From NCBI GenBank assembly GCA_002414865.1, contig DIAQ01000095.1, forward strand, positions 1 through 64,000: a stretch of DNA of 64,000 nt. The letters run 5' to 3'. The translations under genes were made by a program, and so were the position numbers. This DNA comes from a candidate division Hyd24-12 bacterium UBA5074 (GTDB lineage: Bacteria > Fermentibacterota > Fermentibacteria > Fermentibacterales > Fermentibacteraceae). The notes below the pieces were generated by a model. It had not been told where the DNA came from and ran no database searches. It saw nothing but the letters and a program-made list of their open reading frames with translations. Each line of letters starts with the position of its first letter. Position 1 is the stretch's first letter. Shown here one piece after another: positions 8,709 to 17,843 of the stretch.

Positions 8709-9947
8709 CTAACCCTCTTCGCAGACGAGCAGGACGGCGTTCGATCTGAGCTTCAGCAGCGCCCGCTGCTCGATCTGGCGCACGCGCTCCCTGCTGATCC
8801 CGTATTGCTGCCCTATGGACTCGAGGGTCATGGGGTCGTCGCCTCCGAGCCCGTATCGCTGCTCTATCACCTCGCGCTCGCGCTCCCCCAGGTCCTCCAG
8901 AGCACGGTGGAGCCTCCCGAACGTATCCGCCTCGACCGCTGCGCGCTCGGGAGCCTGCACGAGGGACTCGAGCGCGTCCAGGATGCAGCAGGCATCCTCC
9001 CCTCCGACGGGGCTGTCGATGGATACGGGCTCGAGCGATGCCGTCTGGAGGCAGTGGAGGTCCCCCACCCGGAGACCGACAATGGCTGCGGTCTCCTCGG
9101 CGGTGGGGTACAATCCCGTCTTCTCGAAGACCGCCTGCACCTCTCTGTGGAGGACGGCGAGCTTGCCGAGGGCATGAACCGGTATGCGAATGAGGCGGGA
9201 GTGCTGGAGAAGACCCTTGATGATGGCCTGCCTCACCCACCAGACCGCGTAGGTGGAGAACCTGTAGCCTCTGTAGTAGTCATAGCGCCGCGCGGCAGCG
9301 ATCAAGCCCTCCACGCCCTCCTGCACGAGGTCCATCTCCTCGGCCGGTCCCGCGTGGCCGTATTTCCTCGCCCACTTCACCACGAGGCGGATGTTGGCCT
9401 CCACAAGCTTCTCGAGCACCTTCCTGTTACGGCGGAGGGCGTCGAAATAGATGTCAGCAGCCGGATCGCACGAGCACCCGCGACCTTCGTGGGACGATCC
9501 GTCGGAGGATCTGGACCTGCATCTGCAGGTGACGTGATCCCCGGCGTCCGGCGACGGGCACCCGGGGCCGCAGAAGAGGTCGCATCCGAGCCGCTCGATC
9601 CTCTCCCAGGAGAGCCTCATGTCGCGCATGATGTCCGACGCAGGACCGTTCCGGATCAGCCGTGCGAACAGGATGGCGAGATCCGGCCTCCGATCCTCCG
9701 GGAGCACGCCCTCGACGAGCCCCCAGAACGCCGGATCCACGACGGGATCTTCGCAGATACGGCCATTCGCCAGGGCGTCGAACTCCTCGCGTAGGCAGGC
9801 GCGGCCTTCCCTGGCCAGGAGTATCGCCTCCAGGATCTGCATCCTTGCGCACTCCTGCTCGCAGGCCAGCTCCCTCTCCAGTTCCGGAGTCAGCACCGGA
9901 ACGGACTCGAGCTGCCTGAAGAAGACCTTGGCCGAGGTGATTTCCAC
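8709..9947 (-). CDS. rpoD: RNA polymerase sigma-70 factor (RpoD-like) with cysteine-rich insertion
   Basis: Promoter-recognition subunit of RNA polymerase. The 412-residue protein has region 1.2-like sequence at its N-terminus and region 2 from about residue 178 (LVEANIRLVVKWARKYG; DLVQEGVEGLIAAARRYDY; FSTYAVWWVRQAI). Region 3 follows, then region 4.2 near the C-terminus (TLESIGQQYGISRERVRQIE). Adjacency to dnaG, as in many bacteria, favours the primary factor. Between regions 1.2 and 2, residues 122-160 hold seven cysteines (122, 126, 130, 141, 143, 158, 160) plus His138 and His153; this is not part of the normal sigma fold. The GTG start lies just after the dnaG stop. It could be an alternative factor if another rpoD exists elsewhere. 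Confidence 0.9.
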   Translation of the reverse strand: MEITSAKVFFRQLESVPVLTPELERELACEQECARMQILEAILLAREGRACLREEFDALANGRICEDPVVDPAFWGLVEGVLPEDRRPDLAILFARLIRNGPASDIMRDMRLSWERIERLGCDLFCGPGCPSPDAGDHVTCRCRSRSSDGSSHEGRGCSCDPAADIYFDALRRNRKVLEKLVEANIRLVVKWARKYGHAGPAEEMDLVQEGVEGLIAAARRYDYYRGYRFSTYAVWWVRQAIIKGLLQHSRLIRIPVHALGKLAVLHREVQAVFEKTGLYPTAEETAAIVGLRVGDLHCLQTASLEPVSIDSPVGGEDACCILDALESLVQAPERAAVEADTFGRLHRALEDLGEREREVIEQRYGLGGDDPMTLESIGQQYGISRERVRQIEQRALLKLRSNAVLLVCEEG

Positions 9948-9949
9948 TT

Positions 9950-11671
9950 CTAGCCCCCGCCGGGCTCCTCCTCCGAATCCACCTGCGGGGGCCTGGCGTT
10001 GAGCTGTCTGAGGATTTCCGTCCTCTCCTCCTCGCCGGCGCCCTGCAGCCTGGACATCAGCTCCGCTCTCGCCCTGACCAGCCTTTTCCTCCGCAGCAGC
10101 TCCACGAGCCTCTCCGCCTCCCCGTCGCCGAGGGGCTGGGCTTCCGCGAGGATCTCCGCGCAGAGGCGGGCCGGTCCGTCCTTCATACGCCCGGGGACGG
10201 GAGATGAAAAGCCCTCTGCCGCCTGCTCCCTGATCTCCGCGAGCAGGGACACGGCTCCGGCGGAGGAGAGGTCGCCATCCTCCACGGCTCCCAGCAGCGA
10301 CCTGTCCAATCCGTTCCTGCCGCCCACGAGAGCTCGGAGGATCGTCAGATCGCCGGCGGTGGGCCGCGCCCCGGAATCCGTCTTCTGAGCGGGAAAGGCA
10401 TGCGTGGCAACAGACTCAGCAAGCGATGAGGCGGAGAATCCGGTCATCTCGCCTATCCTCTTGAGCATCGCGTCCCGCGCGAGGGGATCAGGGCTCAGGG
10501 AGGCAAGCCGGACGAGCCTTCCGACAGCGGCCACGGATCTTCCCCTGGCCGACACGGCACCCCATCCCCCCGCTGAGTGCAGGGCGAACTGAACCGGGTC
10601 GAGCGCGCCCTCCATCTTCGTGAGGAACGCAGCCGCCCCTGACTTGCGCACGAAATCATCGGGGTCGGTCCCGGGATCGAGAACCATGACGGAAGGGTAG
10701 CACCTCTCGGCCAGGAGTATCTCCACCGCCCGGAGAGAGGCCTTCACTCCCGCGGGGTCGGCGTCGTAGCACACCAGAACCGAGCCGGCCATCGCCGCGA
10801 GCTGCCTGGCCTGCGACGGGGTGAGGGCCGTGCCGCAGGTGGCGACACAGAACGCGAAGCCCGACTCGAACAGCCTGGCATGATCGAAGTAGCCTTCTAC
10901 GAGGACGACGGAGTCGGCGTCGCGGGCGGCGTTCCGCGCCCACTGGAATCCATAGAGCAGCTCGCCCTTGCGGTAGACGGGCGAGTCGGGGCCGTTGAGG
11001 TACTTGGGGATGTCTTCGCCCATGGCCCTGGCCCCGAAGCTCGCCACCCTGCCTCTGCGGTCGGCGATGGGGAAGGTGATGCGGTTCCGGAATCTGTCAT
11101 AGCTGTTTCTCGAGTCATCCCCCCGGACCACGAGGCCGGCCTCCTCGAGCGTGGAGGATGAGTAGCCCAGGCCGGTCAGATGCCTGGTCAGGATGCCGCC
11201 CGGAGGAGCCCAGCCTATCCCGATTTCCTCGATGGTCTTCTGAGACAGGGCCCTTCCGGCGACGTAGGCCCTGGCGGCCCTCCCCTCCGGTGAGCCGAGA
11301 GAGGTCCGGAAGAAAGCCTGCGCCTCGGCCAGGACCTTGCGCACGGACTCCCCCGCATCGGGTGCGCTGTCGTGCGAGATGTCCACGCCGCATTCCTGCG
11401 CCAGCTCTTCGACGGCCTCCGGAAATGTGAGCCCGAGGAAGTTCATCAGGAAGGAGAAGACGTCGCCTCCCGCCCCGCAGCCGAAGCAGTGGTAGGACTG
11501 CCTGTCCGGCGAGACATAGAACGACGGGGTCTTCTCCCTGTGGAAGGGGCAGAGACCCCTCATGCTCCTGCCGGATCTCTGCAGCGGCACGAAACGGCTT
11601 ATAACGGCCGTGATGTCAGCCGCCTCGCGCACCCTTTCCACCGAGGCGGAGCCGATCCGGGAGCCCGGCAC
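9950..11671 (-). CDS. dnaG: DNA primase
   Basis: Synthesises RNA primers at the replication fork. The 573-residue protein opens with the CHC2 zinc-binding domain (CPFH at 41-44, then CFGC with Cys62 and Cys65). The catalytic core carries the typical FRNRITFPIADRRGRVASFGARA segment split over residues of about 195-220. The TOPRIM acidic motifs follow (VLVEGYFD, then VCYDADPAG and DPGTDPDDF). The C-terminal helicase-binding region is divergent, as usual. The start is a GTG 5 bases after GGGAGG, directly after the mutS2 stop. It sits between mutS2 and the sigma gene. Confidence 0.95.
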   Translation of the reverse strand: MPGSRIGSASVERVREAADITAVISRFVPLQRSGRSMRGLCPFHREKTPSFYVSPDRQSYHCFGCGAGGDVFSFLMNFLGLTFPEAVEELAQECGVDISHDSAPDAGESVRKVLAEAQAFFRTSLGSPEGRAARAYVAGRALSQKTIEEIGIGWAPPGGILTRHLTGLGYSSSTLEEAGLVVRGDDSRNSYDRFRNRITFPIADRRGRVASFGARAMGEDIPKYLNGPDSPVYRKGELLYGFQWARNAARDADSVVLVEGYFDHARLFESGFAFCVATCGTALTPSQARQLAAMAGSVLVCYDADPAGVKASLRAVEILLAERCYPSVMVLDPGTDPDDFVRKSGAAAFLTKMEGALDPVQFALHSAGGWGAVSARGRSVAAVGRLVRLASLSPDPLARDAMLKRIGEMTGFSASSLAESVATHAFPAQKTDSGARPTAGDLTILRALVGGRNGLDRSLLGAVEDGDLSSAGAVSLLAEIREQAAEGFSSPVPGRMKDGPARLCAEILAEAQPLGDGEAERLVELLRRKRLVRARAELMSRLQGAGEEERTEILRQLNARPPQVDSEEEPGGG

Positions 11672-11672
11672 C

Positions 11673-14045
11673 TCAGCCTCCCGACCTGAGACTGACCATC
11701 GTGACCCCGGTGCCCCCCTCCGCGGGCTCGGCCATGCCGAAGGAGGCCACCCGCCTGTCGCGCCTCAGGTAGTCGGTCACGGCTTTCATCAGGACACCCC
11801 TGCCCTTGCCGTGTATCACCCGCACGAGCAGCATGCCGTCGGCCACGCAGGCGTCGATCCTGCGGTCGACCATCTCCACCGCCTCCTCGGATGTCATGCC
11901 CCTGACATCCACCTCGGGCGAGGGTGACTCGAGCACCCACTCCGCAAGCCGCGCGTGGCCCGGGGGGGCCTCGGCCGGCTCGATCGAGCCGAGCGGCGCT
12001 TCGACCAGCATGCTCCCCAGCCTGACCTGGGCACTTCCCCCGCGCAATTCCTCGATGCGGCCCGCGCCATTCCATCCCCGCACCCTGACCCAGTCTCCGA
12101 CGCCGGGGGCGGAGGTCACCGCCGCAGTCCGCGCCTCCGGAGCCCGCGGCAGGGACGACTCGACCTCCGAGACCATGATGCGGATCTCGCTCCGGGCGCG
12201 GACGGCAGCCTCCCTGTCCTCCCGGCCGATGCGTGCGAGCAGGGAGTCGGCGCGAGACTCGAGCTCCTTCAGGAACCGCCCGGTCCTCTTCCTGGACTCC
12301 TCGGCCAGACCGGCGACGGTTTCCTCCTGCAGCTTCACGAGCTGCTCGAGCTCCTCGCTCAGGGCCTCGAACCTCGCGGCCCTGGCCTCTAGAGCCATGC
12401 GCTCCCCCCTGACCTCCTCGAGGGTCCGGGAAAGGTCCGCGATTATCCTGTCGAGCTGGAAGGCGTCGCCCGCCAGGGCTCTGGCGCTGTCGAGCAGCGG
12501 AGTCGGGAAGCCCATCCTGCCAGCGATCTCCATCGCGAAGGAGGAACCGGGGATCCCGAAGCGGAACCTGTAGTCCGGGGCGAGGTTCGATTCGTCGAAG
12601 TTCATGGACGCGTTGTAATACCCGGGGTGATCGGAGGCCAGGGTCTTGAGCTGGCCCAGATGGGTGGTCACCACCACCCTGCAGCCCGCCTCGGAAAGGG
12701 ACTCGAGAAGGGCTGCGGCCATCGCGGCGCCGGGGAGCGGATCGGTTCCGGCGGACGGCTCGTCCAGGAGAACGAGCATCCCGTCTCCGGCCGAGCGGAG
12801 CATCTCGAGCTCCTCCCCGAGCCTTGCCGAGTATGTGCTGAGCTTCTGAGCCAGCGACTGCGAATCGCCCATGGAGACGCTCACTGTCCGGAGCAACGGG
12901 AGCGTGGAGGCGTCACCCGCGCAGGCGCCGAGCCCGCACCTGCAGCACGCGACCGCCAGGCCGATGGACTTCAGAAGCACGCTCTTGCCGCCCGCGTTCG
13001 GCCCGCTGACAACGAGCACCCTCCAGTCGTCCGGAAGGGATATGTCGTTCGGCACCATCTCGGACCGGGGGAGGAGAGGATGTCTCAGGGCTCTGAGCTC
13101 GAACCTCCCGCGCTCCGGGAACGTGGTGCAGGATTCGATGACGTAGGTTCCCCGGGCGAAAATGCAGTCGAGTTCGGAACCCGCTTCGACCCCTGCCTCG
13201 AGAGCCGCCTGCTCGCGCCTGAGGAGGGCGGTTGCATCCCTCAGTATCCTGCGCTGCTCCTGCTGGAGCTCAACCGTCATCTCCTGGAGCCTGTTCCCGC
13301 CTTCCGAGAGCGACGAGGGCTCGACGAAGATCGTGCCTCCGGTGTCCGAGCGGTCGTGGACGATGCCCGGGACCCGTGCCCTCCTGGCCGCTATCACCGG
13401 GAGGACGAACCGGCCGTTCCGGATCGACGGGGGCGTATCCCGGAGGACACCCTCGGCGGAGAGCCTGTCGGCCAGCCTCGACGCCTCCCTGGAGAGCGAG
13501 TCTCGGAGGCGATCCGCGAAGCGGGTCAGCCTGGAGAGCGCAGGGGAGGCGTCCGGCGAAAGCCCGCCATCAGGGGTGGTGATCCTCAGCAGCTCGCGCG
13601 CCACCGACGGGATGTCCGGCAGTTTCGCGACGAGAGGGCGGAGCAGCGGGCAGGACGCTTCTGCGCCCATGGCTTCGCGGGCCTCGTCGGCGAACGATGA
13701 GAGGACCCGGAGAGCCTCGCCGGTCCGGCGCAGGACATCGGGCTCGGCACACAGGATGCCCGCAGAGAGAAGCCCGCAGGCATCCGACAGGTCATCGAGG
13801 CAGGCTGCGGGGAACGCGAGACCCCTGCGGATCAGCGATGCGCCTTCCAGGGCCTGATCCCTCGCCATGTCGGAGAGGACATCGTCATCCTGAGGGCGGA
13901 GCGAGGCCACCCTCAGCCGGCCGGCGGAGCTTCCCGCGAAACCGGCGACCATTTCGAGGACGGCTTCGAAGTCGAGCCTCTTCAGGCTTTCGGGCAGGGG
14001 ATCCGTCCCGGGGGCTTCGCGGCCCTCGTCGACGGAATCAGTCAT
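11673..14045 (-). CDS. mutS2: MutS2 family ATPase/endonuclease
   Basis: MutS2 proteins act in suppression of recombination or in rescue of collided ribosomes rather than mismatch repair. The 790-residue protein lacks the MutS mismatch-binding domain I. It has the core helical clamp, the ATPase with Walker [15 protein letters not shown] (about residue 345) and the Walker B segment [15 protein letters not shown] coiled-coil stretch with [19 protein letters not shown] follows. The C-terminal Smr domain (about 706-790) contains [16 protein letters not shown] and HGKGRGVL. Overlaps dnaJ by 8 bases and precedes dnaG by 1 base, so the chaperone and replication genes are probably one transcript. Confidence 0.93.
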   Translation of the reverse strand: MTDSVDEGREAPGTDPLPESLKRLDFEAVLEMVAGFAGSSAGRLRVASLRPQDDDVLSDMARDQALEGASLIRRGLAFPAACLDDLSDACGLLSAGILCAEPDVLRRTGEALRVLSSFADEAREAMGAEASCPLLRPLVAKLPDIPSVARELLRITTPDGGLSPDASPALSRLTRFADRLRDSLSREASRLADRLSAEGVLRDTPPSIRNGRFVLPVIAARRARVPGIVHDRSDTGGTIFVEPSSLSEGGNRLQEMTVELQQEQRRILRDATALLRREQAALEAGVEAGSELDCIFARGTYVIESCTTFPERGRFELRALRHPLLPRSEMVPNDISLPDDWRVLVVSGPNAGGKSVLLKSIGLAVACCRCGLGACAGDASTLPLLRTVSVSMGDSQSLAQKLSTYSARLGEELEMLRSAGDGMLVLLDEPSAGTDPLPGAAMAAALLESLSEAGCRVVVTTHLGQLKTLASDHPGYYNASMNFDESNLAPDYRFRFGIPGSSFAMEIAGRMGFPTPLLDSARALAGDAFQLDRIIADLSRTLEEVRGERMALEARAARFEALSEELEQLVKLQEETVAGLAEESRKRTGRFLKELESRADSLLARIGREDREAAVRARSEIRIMVSEVESSLPRAPEARTAAVTSAPGVGDWVRVRGWNGAGRIEELRGGSAQVRLGSMLVEAPLGSIEPAEAPPGHARLAEWVLESPSPEVDVRGMTSEEAVEMVDRRIDACVADGMLLVRVIHGKGRGVLMKAVTDYLRRDRRVASFGMAEPAEGGTGVTMVSLRSGG

Positions 14046-15108
14046 GGCGGAAATTCCTCGAGGACGACAGCTCGGTGAGGGCCTTCTTCTCCTGGCCCGT
14101 GAGCTTCCTGGGGACGAGGACGGCGACCACGAGCTTCAGGTCCCCCCTTCCGCGTCCTCTGAGCCTGCCCATCCCCTCTCCCCGCAGGAGGATGACATCC
14201 CCGGGCTGGGTGCCGGCCGGGATGTCCACCTTCTTCTTCCCGCCCCCCACGAGTCCGACGGTCAGCGTCGAGCCCAGCGCAGCCTCCGGGAACGAGATCT
14301 CCACCTTCCTCAGGAGGTCGTCACCATCCCTGTGGAAACTGCCGTAGTCGATCCCCCTGACGTGGATCGAGAGATCGCCGGGAATGGCGCCTCCGGGGCA
14401 GTGTCCCTGGCCGCGCAGGCGAAGGACGTGACCCTCCTCCATGCCCGCGGGTATGTCCACGGTCATCCTGCGGTCGAAGGAGCGGGAGCCGCTCCCGTCG
14501 CAGGAGCCGCATCGAGAGACCGGCACCTTTCCGGAGCCCTTGCATGCTTCGCATTCCTGTATTCCCGCAAAGGTCCCGAGCAGGGTCCTCCGGCTCGTGC
14601 GCACCCTTCCGGCACCGGAGCATTCGGTGCAGGTCCTCGAGCCGGCCCCGGGGTCGGCGCCGGTCCCCGAGCAGTCGGGGCAGTGCTCGATCCGCCTGAT
14701 CCTGACCTCCCGGCTGGCGCCCAGAGCAGCCTCCTCCAGGCGGAGCTCGACCTCCACCCCGATGTCGGATCCACGCCTGGCCTGCCGGGCCTGGCCTCCG
14801 AAGCCGCCGAAGCCGAAGTTCTCCATGAAAGACCTGATGGCGTCATCGAGACCGAAGCCGCCGAATATGTCGGACATGTCGGGTGCGCCGTCGGATGTGC
14901 CCCAGCGGTCGAATCTCGCCCGTTTGTCGGGGTCGCACAGGACCTCGTAGGCGAGCGAGATCTCCTTGAACTTCTCTTCGGAGTTCCTGTCACCGGGGTT
15001 GCGGTCGGGATGGAATTCGAAGGCCAGCTTGCGGTAAGCCTTCTTGATATCCTCGGTCGAGGCGTTCCTCGGAACGCCGAGGACTTCGTAGGGATCTCTG
15101 CCTGTCAT
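14038..15108 (-). CDS. dnaJ: Chaperone DnaJ
   Basis: Co-chaperone that stimulates the DnaK ATPase. The 356-residue type I protein has a J domain with HPD at 33-35, a Gly/Phe-rich linker ([17 protein letters not shown]), and four zinc-finger repeats from about residue 141 ([32 protein letters not shown]). Two C-terminal substrate-binding domains follow ([18 protein letters not shown] and [20 protein letters not shown]). It lies 54 bases downstream of dnaK. No grpE or hrcA is present in the cluster. Confidence 0.96.
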   Translation of the reverse strand: MTGRDPYEVLGVPRNASTEDIKKAYRKLAFEFHPDRNPGDRNSEEKFKEISLAYEVLCDPDKRARFDRWGTSDGAPDMSDIFGGFGLDDAIRSFMENFGFGGFGGQARQARRGSDIGVEVELRLEEAALGASREVRIRRIEHCPDCSGTGADPGAGSRTCTECSGAGRVRTSRRTLLGTFAGIQECEACKGSGKVPVSRCGSCDGSGSRSFDRRMTVDIPAGMEEGHVLRLRGQGHCPGGAIPGDLSIHVRGIDYGSFHRDGDDLLRKVEISFPEAALGSTLTVGLVGGGKKKVDIPAGTQPGDVILLRGEGMGRLRGRGRGDLKLVVAVLVPRKLTGQEKKALTELSSSRNFRHD

Positions 15109-15162
15109 GGCTTGCGCTTTCGGTCTTCCAGAGGGGAAGTCAGCCGGGGACTACCCTGGATG

Positions 15163-17037
15163 TCAGAGAAGCCCCCGGTCTATGTCGGGCTCCTCATCCT
15201 CGAGGACGAGGATCCTCTCGGTTTCCTCCGAGACGGCGTGGCTGTCCAGCACTTCGACCAGGCGGGACACCTGGATCACGAGATCGCTCACCCTGCTGGT
15301 GTCTTTTGCTATGCGGATCCTGTCGGCGCCGTCGCGGGCCATCCGCAGGGAGACGAGGGCATTTTCGAGTTCCTCCCAGGATTCCTTCTCCAGCTGCTTG
15401 CGGGCCGTTTCGAGAAGCTTTCCCGCGTCGTAGATGACCTGATCGGCGGCGTTCCTGGCCTCGACGAGCTTCATGCGGGCCTTGTCGATCTCGGCGTTGG
15501 CCTCGGCCTCCTGCATGAGCTTGTGGATCTCGTCCTCGCTGAGGCCGCCGCTCGGGTTGACCTTCATGCCCTGGGCCCGACCCGTGACGGCGTCCTTGGC
15601 GGAGACGCTCAGGATGCCGTTGGCGTCGATTTCGAACGCCACCTCTATCCTGGGGGCGCCGCGTCTGGCGGGCGGGATGCCGACCAGCTCGAACCGTCCG
15701 AGGCTCCTGTTGCCCTCGGCGAGTTCACGCTCTCCCTGCAGGACATGGATGCTCACCACCTGCTGGTTGTCCACTGCCGTGGTGAACATCCTGCTGCGCT
15801 TGATCGGGATGGGCGTGTTGCGCTCGACGATGGGGGCCATCACTCCCCCGAGGGTTTCCACTCCCAGCGTGAGCGGCGTGACGTCGAGGAGGACCAGGTC
15901 CTTCCTCTGCCCCGTCAGTACGGAGGCCTCGACCGCGGCGCCGATGCCGACGACCTCGTCCGGATTGACGCTGTGCGCGGGCTTCTGCCTGAAGATGTCC
16001 TCCACGGTCTTCCTCACCAGGGGAATGCGCGTGGAGCCTCCGACGAGGAGCACGTGATCGATATCCTCCGCCTTCAGACCGGCGTCCGAAAGGGCCCTCT
16101 CGCAGGGCTCCCTGGTCATCTTCACCAGGTCGTCGATCAGGCCCTCGAGGAGGCCCCTCGTGAGGGAGATCTCGAGATGCTTCGGTCCCGTCTCGTCGGA
16201 TGCTATGAAGGGAAGGTTTATGGCGGCTTCGAGAGTGCTGGAGAGCTCGCACTTCGCGCGCTCGGCGGCCTCCCTTATCCTCTGGAGGGCGACGGGGTCC
16301 GAGCCGAGTTCGGTGCCGTTGCCCCTGTTGAACTCCTTCAGCAGCCAGTCGACGATGCGGGCATCGAAGTCGTCACCGCCGAGATGGGTGTTCCCGCTCG
16401 TGGCCTTGACCTCGAATATCCCGTTGACGACCTGCAGTATGCTTATATCGAACGTGCCCCCGCCGAGGTCGTAGACCGCGAGCCTCTTGCGCTCCGTGGG
16501 CTCCATGAAGGCGAGGGCTGCTGCGGTGGGCTCGTTGAGAACGCGCTTGACCTCGAAGCCGGCGATCCGGCCCGCGGCCTTCGTGGCCTCCCTCTGAACC
16601 TCGTTGAAGTAGGCGGGCACCGTGATGACGGCTTCATTGATGGGCTCGCCGAGGAATTCCTCGGCCCTTGCCTTCATGCGCTGCAGGATCATGGCGGAGA
16701 TCTCGGGCGGCGAATAGTCCCGGTCGAACAGGCGCACCACGGCATCGCCGCGATCGCTGCTCTTGATCTCGTAGCTCACGTTGAGCCGCTCGGCGACCAC
16801 CTCGTCGAACTTGCGGCCCATCATGCGCTTGATGCTGGAGACCGTGTTCCTGGGATTCGTGATGGCCTGCCGCTTGGCGACGAGGCCCACGAGGCGCTCA
16901 CCCTTGGCGGTGAAGGCCACCACCGAGGGCATGACGCGCTGCCCTTCTCCGGAGGGGATGACGATTATCTCCCCGCCTTCGGCTATCGCCATGCAGGAGT
17001 TGGTCGTCCCCAGGTCTATGCCGACTGCTCTGCCCAC
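15163..17037 (-). CDS. dnaK: Chaperone DnaK (Hsp70)
   Basis: ATP-driven protein-folding chaperone. The 624-residue protein carries the phosphate-1 loop GIDLGTTNS (6-14), AVITVPAYFNEVQREATK, the phosphate-2 loop DLGGGTFDIS, the adenosine motif LLVGGSTRIPLVRKTVE and the substrate-binding signature LGVETLGGVMAPIVERNTPIP. The C-terminus ends in an acidic EDEEPDIDRGLL instead of the EEVD-like tails of many DnaKs. The start follows the stop of the beta-propeller gene by 12 bases, so dnaK has no room for its own promoter. No CIRCE operator (TTAGCACTC-N9-GAGTGCTAA) is visible; transcription probably starts at 17815-17843. Confidence 0.96.
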   Translation of the reverse strand: MGRAVGIDLGTTNSCMAIAEGGEIIVIPSGEGQRVMPSVVAFTAKGERLVGLVAKRQAITNPRNTVSSIKRMMGRKFDEVVAERLNVSYEIKSSDRGDAVVRLFDRDYSPPEISAMILQRMKARAEEFLGEPINEAVITVPAYFNEVQREATKAAGRIAGFEVKRVLNEPTAAALAFMEPTERKRLAVYDLGGGTFDISILQVVNGIFEVKATSGNTHLGGDDFDARIVDWLLKEFNRGNGTELGSDPVALQRIREAAERAKCELSSTLEAAINLPFIASDETGPKHLEISLTRGLLEGLIDDLVKMTREPCERALSDAGLKAEDIDHVLLVGGSTRIPLVRKTVEDIFRQKPAHSVNPDEVVGIGAAVEASVLTGQRKDLVLLDVTPLTLGVETLGGVMAPIVERNTPIPIKRSRMFTTAVDNQQVVSIHVLQGERELAEGNRSLGRFELVGIPPARRGAPRIEVAFEIDANGILSVSAKDAVTGRAQGMKVNPSGGLSEDEIHKLMQEAEANAEIDKARMKLVEARNAADQVIYDAGKLLETARKQLEKESWEELENALVSLRMARDGADRIRIAKDTSRVSDLVIQVSRLVEVLDSHAVSEETERILVLEDEEPDIDRGLL

Positions 17038-17049
17038 TGGCGCTCCCGG

Positions 17050-17775
17050 CTAGAAGTTGCTCTTGATCCCCGCCCAGCTGCGGCTGTCGAGGCCTACGAC
17101 ACCAGGGTCGATCTGGTACAGGTGGGCGCTCGTCTCGTACTCGGCAAGCCAGAGGTACTGGCCGTCCCACGCCATGTCCTGCGGGGACTCGCTGGGCGCC
17201 AGGAAGAACTGCACCGGGACGGGATCGCCCGGGATGAGCCTGTAGATGAGCATGCTGCCGATGAACGAGGCCCACATGTAGGTGCCGTCGTAGGTGAGGC
17301 CGAGAGTGCCGTCGGCGCCGCTGGGGACGAAGTAGCTGATGACCGATCCCGTGGCCGGGTCGAGCTCGTAGACTGCGTCGTTGCTCGAGCTGCAGTTCCA
17401 GAGGTGGCCGGAGATCCAGACAAGGCCTTCGCTTGCGCTGGGGCTCGGGGACGCGATGGTGGAGACGATGCCCCCGCCGGGCAGGGAGAGTTTGTAGATG
17501 CTCGGCGGCGAGCAGGACCAGAGATAGGTGCCGTCATAGGTCAGGCCGGTCAGCGCATCGGCGCTGCCGGGACCTGCGAAGGAGCTGATGACCGCTCCGC
17601 TCGCGGGGTTCACCTGGTAGATATCGTGGGTGTCGTCGCTCGTGACATAGAGGTAGTTGTTGATCCAGACGAGCCCATCGGGGTTGCCGGCAGGTGCGGA
17701 GATGACGGAGACGACGTCTCCTGCGTCGGCGTAGCAAAGGGCGAAAACAAGGAACATGAGTCCGAGAGACTTCAT
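17050..17775 (-). CDS. Secreted beta-propeller repeat protein
   Basis: A 241-residue exported protein of unknown function. A signal peptide (MKSLGLMFLVFALCYADA) precedes about five blades with recurrent GLVWINNYLYVTS, GLTYDGTYLWSCS, GLVWISGHLWNCS, GLTYDGTYMWASF and MAWDGQYLWLAEY cores. Each is followed by a YxLDPATGSVISSF-like strand, as in Vgb/SMP-30/NHL-type propellers. The start at 17775 follows a strong AGGAGGG. It is the first gene of the dnaK-dnaJ-mutS2-dnaG-sigma run and has a good promoter in front. A secreted propeller leading a chaperone/replication operon is an odd association and may be fortuitous. Confidence 0.8.
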   Translation of the reverse strand: MKSLGLMFLVFALCYADAGDVVSVISAPAGNPDGLVWINNYLYVTSDDTHDIYQVNPASGAVISSFAGPGSADALTGLTYDGTYLWSCSPPSIYKLSLPGGGIVSTIASPSPSASEGLVWISGHLWNCSSSNDAVYELDPATGSVISYFVPSGADGTLGLTYDGTYMWASFIGSMLIYRLIPGDPVPVQFFLAPSESPQDMAWDGQYLWLAEYETSAHLYQIDPGVVGLDSRSWAGIKSNF

Positions 17776-17814
17776 CGATACCCTCCTGAAAGCGGCAGTG
17801 TGCCGACCGGGAGG

Positions 17815-17843
17815 AAAGTAGCAGGAAGGCGTCATGGTGTCAA
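17815..17843 (-). promoter_or_regulatory. Sigma-70-type promoter for propeller-dnaK operon
   Basis: Reading the minus strand: TTGACA (17843-17838), a 17-base spacer and TACTTT (17820-17815), followed by about 40 bases to the ATG at 17775. The -35 element overlaps the end of mtnA, which fits a new transcription unit starting here. Confidence 0.6.

Noticed and set aside
17038..17049. CIRCE heat-shock operator before dnaK
   Set aside because: The gap is 12 bases and contains no TTAGCACTC-type repeat; none was seen before the propeller gene either.
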